Source: Heliopora coerulea (Eukaryota > Cnidaria > Anthozoa > Scleralcyonacea > Helioporidae). Taken from it: a stretch of 64,000 nt of DNA. The stretch covers positions 362,769-426,768 of the forward strand of contig JASJOG010000256.1 in the NCBI GenBank assembly GCA_030142905.1. The letters run 5' to 3'. A model generated the notes under the pieces. That model saw only the letters and a list, made by a program, of their open reading frames with translations, was not told the origin of the DNA and searched no databases. Made by a program: the position numbers and the translations under genes. Shown here piece by piece: positions 13,668 through 25,600 of this stretch. Every line of letters starts with the position of its first letter. Position 1 is the first letter of the stretch.

Positions 13668-16600
13668 GACAATATTTTGTCAGGGTGTCCGACTCACAGA
13701 ATAATGATTTTCAGCGGGGCCCTGAATTAAAATACAAAATATATACAACTAGTTAGATTAAAATACAGAGAATATACTACGTCAAAGAGAACATGCAGCG
13801 TGCAATATTAAAATTTAAACATTCAGTATTAAAATGTAAGTCAGACGAATAAGAGTTTTCTTAACTTCAGTTTAAAAATTCTAAAATCAGTAATACTAAG
13901 CATCTCTGGAGGGAGCATGTTCCAATCCGTAGCTCCCTGGTAGGTAAAAGTAAGTTTACCGTAATTTCTGTTCGATTTGTGAAGATATAAGTTCTGTTTA
14001 TTACGTGTATTATAGCTATGTACATCGGAGATATATTTAAAATTAAAGTCGAAATCTAATCCCCCATTCAACCACTTGTGCATCATAATACATCGATGGA
14101 ATTTTCTGCGGACAACCAAAGGATACCAATTCAGAGATCGCAAAGCTTCGGTAGCAGAGGATCTCGGCTGTAAATCCAAAATGACTTTAGCCAGACAGTT
14201 ATGTATTGTTTGGATTTGGTTCATTAAAACTAGATTGTTTTTGTCGCCCCAAACAAAATCAGCGTAGTTGAAGAGTGGAATTATCAAGCAATTTGCTAGG
14301 GTTATTCGAGCGTGAACAGGTAATAAATGTTTAATTCTCCTGATGAGGCCAATACGCTGGGCAATTTTATTTGATAGCGTTTCAATATGATCAGCCCATG
14401 TTAGTGATTGACTCAAAACAACGCCAAGATACTTGTAAGATGTTACACGATCCAGGGTATAGTTGTTAATACAGAGTTCAACATCATTTAGCTTAGCCAA
14501 CTTTGCAGGACTACCAAAGATGATGAATTTACATTTAGATGGGTTGAGTGTTAATCGATTCCTGGTGAACCATTTCGATAGATAGAAAAGGTCTAAATTT
14601 AGATTGTCTTGAAGTTGTTGAGCTGATTTAGCAGAACAATATAGAACGGTATCATCGGCGTACAACCGTGAAACGTCATAATTATATAGAAAGAGAAACT
14701 CGGGATTTATTTTCACTTTCATTCTCAAGAAAGGCAAGGGGTCAAGCTGCATCTGCAAACGTTGGATCACCAAACGTCATCTTAATTAAACCATCGTATG
14801 TGACTCTTTGACATGTGTTCGTGCATTTTAAAGTATAAATAATCGATCTACATTCAAACAATTTTATTCACTGAAAAAGATAATCATATCAGTCATGCGG
14901 AGAGTTTATTTTCCTTCATTTTATTTATTTATTTTTCCCTGATATACACTAAGCCATTGCTGCCAGCCATTTTTATCGTATGTTTGTCGATAAAGACCGT
15001 CGTCACAAGTTGCCTTTCATCACTTAGAAATGACATTTTACAAGCCATAAATCCTCTGCGTCAAAGATGCATCCAGGATTTTCAGAACAGGAGATACAAC
15101 CGTAGAGCGACGAATTTGTTAGACACGATCTTTTTAGGTTCCGAAAATTTAAGGTCAGAAATTATAAGGCCTTTGGATAACCATTTTTCTCATTCTGGTG
15201 ATAAAATTATTTGGTATTCCCGTAGAAGCGTGCGATTCAAAAAAAGTTAAGAATTTGAGGCTTTATTTATTTATTTCTAGAAATTGTCATAAGATGAGCT
15301 AAATTACGTTACTATTTCACCGCAAGACTCGTTGCAACATTTGCAATCCACTGGATAAGAGTTCCTCAGTTGCCTTCTACAAGGAAAGGTTTCCTTTTAA
15401 CCCTTTCTCGGCAGGATCAGTCTTCTAATCTTTTACCCTGTCTAACGCCAGGCGATTGCAAAAGTTATATAATTATTAGAAAAGGTGTATAATTATCTCA
15501 AATTAAACCCATTTACACATCTGACAGGAACAAAACAGAATTTTAGAGTACATATTTGTGCAATGCACCAACGACAAAGTGGTTACAATATACGAAAGTT
15601 AGGCCAAAGTTAATCAATTTCGACACAACTCACTGTACTTGTAGTTTGTCCTCATGGTCATTAGTTATACAAGAAGCAGTTCACTTGACCTCTGTGCGCC
15701 CAGGGGATGCATCCCTTTTCCAGATCAAAGTGTTTTCGACTCTTTCCACCATGTTGCTGGAAGGTTGTCTTCGCCGATGCTTAGTATGAAGTCTTCTGCA
15801 AAACTTCACAATCCTCTTCAAATGACGATGGATTCTCTTTTGATGTCTTCAGTTGTCTGACAGCTCATTCTTTGCGGAAACGATTATACAAGAGATTATA
15901 CAAGGCCATAGTGAACAATAGTATATCATTTCTCCTTTGCAATAGCCAAAATTTCCGCACAAACCTTTCCATGCGAAATCATAGGCCTAAAATAACTGCT
16001 GCATGGTCGTTGAGCCTTCGTCAAGATCTATTCTCAGGAATCATTTCTGTGGAGACAATGCTTGGCAACCGTTCAACGACCATTAAAGATATCTTCAAGC
16101 TCCCACATATCCAAAATATATATCTCATAAAGTAATTCCAATAACAATATATTTAGTTGTTTACATCGAAATCTGCGGTGTTAAATTAATGTTTGACGAA
16201 TGAGGCGGTTGTTTACGGTGATAAAGCTACATTTGCTCACATTTAGATTGAGCTTCTTTGGAGACGAGCAGTGGTCGACAAGAGTGGTTTGTTATTTTGT
16301 CTTGCAAACGCTGATCTTCTGGATTATGACGTCAGTCAACAAGCAGTTCGTTCTCTAGAGAAAATAACCACGGCAGTCGCAAGTAAGTGATTTCTCAGGG
16401 AATAATATTTAATGTATGTCGGTACGATAAGGAACTATAGGGTAACTGTACCGTATAATCGCACTGTCTTAGTTTTTTTTAGACAACCGAGCGATTACTC
16501 CTTTAAGAGGTTTAGTTTATACTGCGTAGTATCTTACATTTCACGAAAATGAAATCGTCATAGTAAGAAGCAGTTGTCTGTCTCCGTTGCCTAAAACTGG

Positions 16601-19600
16601 TCGTAGTATTGTGTTTGGTAATGCACTTCGGGACTCACTTTATTTACGATTGTACGAGACAGAAATAACGTAATATGCTTTGTTGAACTGTTTATGCATG
16701 ATTCACAAGTCCCAACCAATTAAATTCAAACAAAAAAGTTGCATATCTAAACTGAAATAAACTATGCCAGAGGGTAGTCCATACTTCGTATTGCATGAAA
16801 TCCAACGGTTTCTTATCCTCGTAAATTGGTAAAGTGTTCTCAGAAACTTACTAGTCTTAGTGAATAGTTTATAAAAGCTACTCGGGAGCTATTTGTATTT
16901 ATAGTTTTTTTGTTTGCTGTTTTTGGTTTTTTTTTTTAAATTTTCTTTTTATTCTTTTCTTTTTAAATCTTAATGACTTACATTGGGATTTACCCTTTTG
17001 CGAGAAAGACGACCCCATCTTAGCTTAAACGTGCAGACGCCGCATCAAAAAATAGTGTGGTCGCTTAAGCATAAAGGAAATATATAAATTAGGTTGTAAA
17101 CTCGTTTAGGAGTGGACAGTAAATTTTTGCATAAAAAGTAGACAGAGCTGCTTTACCTTAATAGCGTTGAAGGACATTTTAGTAAGACAGCTACAAAAAT
17201 GTTTACGTCTTTCTTAAATGTATAGACCAAAGTCCGGTGTAGAGAGAGAAACATAATTAATTTGGCCTACCAAATGTTCACAAAGCTGATGTTCCTCTTA
17301 GACCGATTCTCTCTTCTAATGGCACTCGTGCTTATGTTCTGGCAAAATTTCTCGTCCCACTCCTTCGTCCGTTCTCTTCAGATAATTATATGGTCAGCGA
17401 CTCCTTTTCTTTCGTCAGTGATCTTCTTTCTTCCAACTTTGACTGTGATAATTTAATTATGGCAAGCTTTGGCATCAAGTCCCTTTTTACCAACATACCC
17501 TTGGATGAAACGATTGATATCATTGTTTGTAAATTATTCTCTAACTCCACACATTTTCATGATTTTAATAGCGATAATTTTACCTAACTTTTACAATTAT
17601 CTGTTTCAAACCCGCCACCGTACGAATCCATTTCAACGTTCTGCCAACCGTGCAATGAAGGCCATTACCTAGAACTTGGAAGAGAAATTGGAAGAACTGT
17701 GTAAACGCCAATTATTCGTTAAATACCTCTTTTGGGATAAAGGAGTGTTAAAGGGACAAAAGGGGCTAAAGCCTTAAAGGCTCAAAATCCTTCTTTGTCC
17801 CAGGCTGTTACCTTCCAATATATGTAACATTCATTTATGGTCAACAAGGTCATAGGTGATTTGCTTTTCACATCTTCATTTTTGTTTTTTAGACTACCGC
17901 ATAGTTGTAATTTGCAGCGTTGAAAACGAAGACAAAGCTCACATAATTGCAGAACTAGACAGATTTCGTCGTCATTTTCCACCACTGGCACCTACTGAAA
18001 AAATCCAATCTTATTTGAAAAAACAATTGGAGGCTCCACGTGAAAAGAAAATATCTAGTGAGAACAAGGAGGTGACCTGGCAGCCTGCGGGAAATGTTGA
18101 TAGAGAGAAGTGAGTAATTTACGCTTATTTACCTTGAAATCGAAGGCAAACTACACTTTTTAAATTAAGGTTTTGAGTATGAATTACTGATGCGGACTGT
18201 TTGTTACTGTTTGGCACTGAAATAACACCGATACTACAAACTAATGGAGGTTTTATTTACTCGTGTTTCTTATCGTACTATTAATTCGTGTCGCACTGAA
18301 ACTGCCACTCCCACTGGTAGTTTCTGCGGATACAGAACTTTCTCAAAGGAGCGATCAAGATGTGGTTAAAATATCAAACTACATGTTGGGTTGCAAAGGA
18401 TCGAGTGAGTCGGATCCAGATATTGCTTTCGATCATCTGAAGTCAATACATGTAGGTCTGGAACCCAGATCCGAAGTTAGTCCTACTTCGAAACCTTCCT
18501 GGTTTACATCGTGCATAACCAAGTAAAGTATAGAGACTAGCTCTCTCTTCCAGCTGTGACCTTCTCATAAGAGAAAGCTTACTTATTAAGAAACTCAATC
18601 CCACTCATAATTCTATTATCAGCTCTAGTCCACTTTCTCTCTTTTGACATTTTTACCTCTCGTCATCTCTGGCTTCTTTTCACCTCCCACTATCTCTCAA
18701 ACGCTAAAATATGCTAACTAACCTCTAATGGTAACCTTATTATCAGTGTTAGTCACATTTTGTTTCATTCTCTAATGATGTGTTAAACAAATTATTTATG
18801 CCTTTTCTACAAGTCTTTTGCTGAGCTTTGATGTTCATACTTATATTACGATTTCCGCCTGCTTCGTCTATCGCATATAAAGTACAAATCAAAATATTGT
18901 TGAATTAAGACCTGAAAGTCAAAAGACAAATTTAGAAACAAAATATCCAATCAGAGCGACAAAATGCATGGAGACATGCTCTCTAAATTTCTGTATTCAA
19001 GAGAAGGTTTCGTGTTTATGTCAACAAATGTTTGTCTAAGAAGTGGTGGAAGCGAAATTTTGAGGTTAAGCCATAGAACAAAAACCTTTCATAAGGTGCA
19101 ACAGTTACCAGAAGAGCTTACGATTCTTGGAGTCTAGCCCAGTCGTATACCAATTGTCCGCCAAAAGCTGTTGGAGAAAGTCTGGACAACAGTTCTATAA
19201 GCTATAGTGAAGGGTGATGCCAGTGAGTCAATTGGGCATATGGAGATTATTGTTGGCAATTTCACAGGATTAACAGTACAAAAAAATATGGTACAAAGAA
19301 ATTGAGTGCGAATAATTGGGCGAAGGTCATATGTGAGAGAGTTTTTGATTCCTGCAGAAAGGTCTTGACGTTGCACTTTTCTCAGCTGGTCTTGGTGTGT
19401 CCATATAGAGGGCTAGCTTCCGTACCGTTATTCACTTTCGAAGTTTCCATACTACAATTTTCTCACAACTGTTTTGGGTTCTAAATCCAACCCGTCATTT
19501 TACATATTAATACAATCTTTAATGTATCACGAGGTTTTCGTTTGAAACGTCAGACACTGCAGGAGGAATACGGAAGTTTTTAATTGCATTGTTTGGCTGA

Positions 19601-22600
19601 TCTCTATTTACATACTCCTTACAATGGTAATTTTTTGCTTTGTTTTTCATTCAAATATGTTTGCATCTCCAAGACAGTAGATTATTTCGGATATGTCACT
19701 GTATCACTGGAAATTTACAAATTTGCTATTTTGTTGTATCAGATATTCAAGCTCTCTTGTCTTTATTTCGACTTTGTGATCCAATGAAACATGGTCGCTC
19801 TTACGTTAATAGGGAAGTAACCGTACAACCTGTCCGATACCCATAGGTTGTCTTTCATTCAATTTCTCATCCTTATTAGTTTGTCCGTTCGGTTGATCCA
19901 ATCGTACCGAGCAGGTGTTGGCAAGAGTCTACTGGTGCAGCAAATGAAAAATAAACTGGATAACCTACCAAACAATAAGATGATCCGAAACGGAGTGGTG
20001 TCATCATTTTGTCAAAGCATTCCTATTCATGGTGTGTCAGCGGATTCTAACAAGGTGACCCATGCAATTTTACAACATGCTGTCAGATCGGAAATCCCAG
20101 TTTCCCGAATATATCACCTGGATATTTCTCAATCGGTAAGTTTAAACAGTCGTTTACATGCTAACACTTCATGTGTATTTCCAGCGAGACTTGGGTGCCT
20201 TAATTTGTACGCTAACCTCAAAGGTTCGAGCTCTGTTAACTGCATATACCAATTTACCAGCAGATGCAAATACTAGCTTACAATGCGTCTTGGCTCACAA
20301 CTTTGAAGGCGTCCAACTGAATTGATATTTGGGTGTTACTCAACTTTCTCTTAAAAGCAATACGATCCTTGCTTGGTTATCAGTTTGTTAATCCATTTCA
20401 GACGACGTTAGGTTGCTCTGATGAATTGCTTTAAAATTTAGTCTGATTTGGATACGCACCAAAGCGTTAGGACTGAAGTGATAAAGAGAACCTAATACAA
20501 AATGTCAGTTGACAACTTTAAGTAATAGACTCAAAAGACTGTATATGCGTTTTTTGTTTAGTAACGGTATTGGCATAACAAGCAGTCTGCTGATATGAAC
20601 TTATGCATCTACAACATTTTCAAGAGCCCGTTATATCCATTACATAAACAAGGGCTGCATATTTCCGGCTGTCAATCAAACCAGACAACCAGTGTTCCTG
20701 GATTTAAAAAACTACTTAAATGATAATTCTTGGTGGTTTTCTTGAAGGTTTCTGACTCTCCGTTTTTCTCTAAGAATTGACTTATACTGCTAAAATAGAT
20801 AGAACGCTTCGATGTAACCTTGATATAAAGATTGGGAGGTTAAGGACATCCTCACCTATCGTAAGGAAAAGAAAGTAGACTGACAAATCATACAAACTGA
20901 CTTACCCAAAGGCCGTATTTTCGCCAGATGGTAATGACTGAAGTTATAGAGTAACAGAGGAAGCGTTTCTGAAATATTAAGGAGAGTTTTCTCTTTAGGT
21001 CACGAAAGACTTGGATTCTTTACTTTTCAAATTGATTATATTGCGAACGCTGAAGGATTCAATGGGAAATACTTGGAGAAAGAAATCAACTGATTTATAC
21101 ATCGTGGAATTAACAACTGATAGACGTTTCTCTTTGATGACCATGGATGGAACACCTGTTGATGGCAAACACGACACGGTTTGTCTTGTAAATCATTTAA
21201 ATGGCATTAACCGGTATTTTTATATATTTTTGGCTACGAATTCTATATGGAATTCTTGCAACCTTGAAAGGTGCGAACAATAGAACGGTCTTACATAAAC
21301 TAGATTGAACACAATTAAAACAACAAACTTTGGAGTTATCTAAAAAACCACAATGCTCTCTTGCTTTTTTCCCTGGCTCAATTTTCTAAAACCAGCTCGA
21401 GTTTTAACTTTATATGGCTAAGATTTTGAAGTTCTCCACTCTCTAAAGGAGATTTCTCGGCATCAGAAAACCTAGCAATTCTAGCATAGGCTACCCAATG
21501 TCAAAAAGAGATCAGTCTTCCTTTGGAACTACAGACTCACCACGAGGCACAACAAACGTCACCATTCGACAAACCTTTCATCACTTTGCGTGAATCCGTG
21601 TAAAGTGAAATCCTCACGAATTGACCGGGTCTTATTTATAAATTTTGACTAGTGCCTGACTAGTCCCCAAAAATTAGATTAGCGTCGTTAGCCAATGAGA
21701 GGAAGTTCTGACCAGTGTCCGTAAATGGCTAGCCAATCAGAAGATGATTCTGACTAGTTTCCACACGAATGCACTAGTGCCCCACTAGTTTCCACACGAA
21801 GCGTTCCACGTGAGTGCACACGGCGTTCATAGCACGGCGTAAACAACCCTTTACAAGGGTTTTATCTCCGGGAAAAGTAGCCGCACGGGTTTCGGGATAA
21901 AAATAACCGTTTTAAAGCAGGAAATGCTGATAACAGATTAAAGTAGTCAGTATTAAATAATACTATTCATTATTTTCAGACGAATTGTGATATAAGAAAA
22001 AGGATTTTTTCTCTTTCTTTCATCCATTTGTGACTAGTTTCAGGAAACTAGTGGCACTAGTCTGGATCCACCCCTGCGTGTCCCGATGGCAATGTCACTG
22101 ATTATAGATGCTGCAGTAATGTCCACTATTTCGGTTGAAAATTGTCACAGTATATTCGCATTGTGTCCATTAGTTCGTTTCCATTTCAAAACTGGAGTCG
22201 ATAGCTTTCTCTACCAGTCATTGAGGTAGATGCCAGCCCAATCTCCATAGCCTTTTGCGCCAGTTTGCGATCAAATGGAAAACAGGAGTACTATAAAGGC
22301 TTCTCTTTCATCCAATGTTGTTCAAATGGAATTCAAGTTTTATTATGAAGCACTTAGGATTTTGATCGTCATGAAGCTTTCTATTACCTCAGTTGCAACT
22401 ATCTCAACTAACTCTTTCGCGCAAGAATCAGTTTTACGCTATTTAACTCTGGCTAACGGTTAATTATTTTACTCAGGCTAGCGTCAAGCATTTGTACTCG
22501 TCAAGAGGAGGCATCCTGCCGATAAAGGCCAACAACTGTATTAACTAACTCTTTCCCGACAGTGTTCTATTATTTTACTCTGGCTAACCCCAAACGATGT

Positions 22601-25600
22601 TACTCCTCAAGTGGAGACAAAAGATTAGTCTTTCTAATGTTTAGAGACTAGCAACGAAAGATAATCCGGCATGTTCAAGTTTCCTCTAGTCACGATGGCT
22701 GGTAGGTTGTGAGAGAAATTTAGGGCCTGGATCAGTTTCCTGCAGCTAAGAAACAGGATAAGATGTGCCAATGGACGGGTGACTAGCCAAGATAAACGGT
22801 ATAGAATGAAGTCTTGGCTGTAAAAGAAGTAAAACTGAGAAAGTGTTCGTAGGGTTGTATTTAAGGAAAGTGGAGTTTAGTTTTATTCTAGTTAAATGCT
22901 CTTTAAACGGTATTTTATCATGGGAAGGAAAGTAACAAATGGGTCGCGTGTAAACCACTAACTTTACCTTGTAAAAAAATTTTTATCATCTTCTATTGCT
23001 CTCACTAACGTTATATTTCGTTGAATATTTTCTCCTTGCCTCCCTTAGATATAGGGTATTATTCCCAAAGTCATTAAATAATCAAACATTGTAGGTTTTC
23101 AAATAATATTTTTTTCTCTAATTCCTATTATAACACCTCAAGCTTCTAACTTGTTTTTTGTTTTGTTTTTCCTTCATTCTGTTCTAACTGGAATTTATGT
23201 ACAAAGACAGTGCCAACCATTAAAAATATAGAGCCACATATTGCTATAACAAATGGTACTTTCCACTTAACAATAATGCAAGGAGCAGAGTTTTCAATTG
23301 GCATGCAGTCAATGAGGGTAAAACCCAAGTTGACTAACGGTCATAAAAAAAGCAATTGAGAGTTGCCGAATTATTTAAATTTAAACTTGTATTTGTTATT
23401 GTATGTCATTAATTATTATTAATGGTTAAATTTTATCAATGATTAAAGCATAGTGTATTATTAATATATCGTATTAGTACGAACTTTGATTCGTCAAGTT
23501 GCAATAAAAGGAGGATTTTCAGTGGTTTATTGCATCTCATTTGCTAGTGAATAGCAAATTGTAAGGTGGCCAATAAAAATCATGATATGCAACATAAAAT
23601 GGTAAATTTAGACTACTAATGGATGTATTTATGATTTAATCTGCAGGTACCTAAAGAAAAATCTTCCGCCTTCAAATATTCTTTCTTGAAGTTTCTACCA
23701 AAAATACGCTGCCTGTCCCCAAAAGAGACCCTTTCCAACATGAAAGAGAACATTTCAGGTAATTTTACGAGTAGTATGCTTAGAATTTCATCAGTGAACA
23801 CTTGCATGATAACTATGAACACATTTTACTGATCACAAAAATTTTTTTAAATATTTAAACCAATATATCTAACAAGTACATGTAAAGTGCGCTATGCATG
23901 CATGAGGTAGTGAAATCGTACCAGATTGGCTACGCTGGTAGGCTATAGCCATGCTGAGGGAAATGCATCAAAAGAAAGAGAAATCAATCTTAAATGCCTG
24001 CTGCTTCTTATTTTCGAATCTGGTGTCTACTGATATAATCTCAGTAGACAGGTTGCTGAACAGTTATTGACTGGGTAGGTACCAGGTTTTTAGTTCATGG
24101 AAACATCTCGTCAGTGAATTCACTAAGGTCGACGAAGTTGCAGATTGTTGTCAGAAAAATTAAACTGGGTGACACTTTAATTCTTTTGGTTTTACTGTCG
24201 TTTTATCAGTTTCTGACCAATTGCCAAATTGTTTGAGGCCAAGTTAGCCAACATTACCACTGTAAAAGCCTTTTCTCAGCTCTCTCTGCCTGAAGCTCGC
24301 GAAAGCCCTAGTAATAAATTTTGTTCATACAATTTGAGAGCTAAGTCTTGTTTACGTCAGGAAACAAATTTACCTAAGTCCATCTTTCAGTTAATTTTTT
24401 CTTGATCGTATTAGTGAAAACTTTGCCCTCTTTATCTTGATCTCTATTGACTTCGGACGAATACACATAAATCATTTCATTTGGGTGAGGTAAGGTGAAT
24501 TGAGTTGAGGTGTGGTGAGTAGAGGTGAGTTGAAGTTTAGTCTGAGAAGTAATTAATTCACAGTAAAGGCAAATGTGTTTTGTTGTCATTAAGATGTGAA
24601 GGGAGTGTTGGTAATAATTCTAGCAATACACTGTATTTAGATTATTCGCAAAAAGACGTCGGATTATTGTGTGCAGAACAGCATTATTCTCTCGCTAATT
24701 GATGGAATGGAACTATATTTTGAATTCTTTTTGAGGTACCTAGCCGTACTCCAAAAATGCAATTGTGGATTTTAGGTATTCAATGAAAACAAGAGTAGCA
24801 ACTGTTTCCCGTGGGAGTAAAACGTATATTTTTCCATAAACTTGTATTTTGCATCAGGTTAAGTTGTTACGCTTAACGGCCCTGGGGTCTTTTCAAAGTC
24901 GTGGGTATGCCGTGTCTTACAGATTGCCATGAAGAGTGCCACGCCTTCAAGACTTTTACGAAAACTTACTCATGTATGCATTTCTTTACTCCATCGTCGT
25001 CCAATTAGCAGAGTTTACAAATTAATGACCAATGATTAAACCTGCAGATGCGTGGACGTAAAATTTTTAATACAAAATAAAAAGAACTACTTATACTGAA
25101 AATGCAATTTTTACAGGTGACATGAAGCGAATTTTTTTTGCTTGTATTTATTTACAATATGTATGAAAATGATGTTAATGAACAAAAATTGGCGCATCAA
25201 CGATTGTCCAACGATTGTTAGAACTGCCTTGTTCGTCAAAGGTACGAAATCTTCATGTTTAGTTATGCAGCTGATCTCCTCAATTGAGCCATCAAAAGCC
25301 ATCTTTCCATAGGTATCAACAACTTCTCGGCAGCATTTGAACTCCAAAGATCCCACCAGATTTCCGATTTTGCACGTGTTGCCACATTTACACCAGTCTG
25401 TAACATTGACGTCCTTCTCGTATCTTGCAGCGAGGATGCGAGCAGAAAGACCATCGATGTCTACTTCATCTCTAGGATTTCCATCTATACGGTTGTCTAT
25501 CGACCGATTTCGAGCTAAAGGTTCGTGAGCGTAAGGCTTGTATTGCCCGTAAACTACTCCACAATGCTCTGAGTCACCAGTTAAATTCTGTGAAGCAGTA

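Noticed and set aside
18263..18526. Open frame of 87 codons in intron 6, considered as an extra RNF213-like exon
   Set aside because: Exons 6 and 7 join in phase and in family order without it; no good flanking splice pair and no resemblance to the family.
24400..24600. Minus-strand 71-codon frame with GAGGTGAGTTGAGGT-like repeats
   Set aside because: Simple tandem variation of GTGAG units, no coding evidence.
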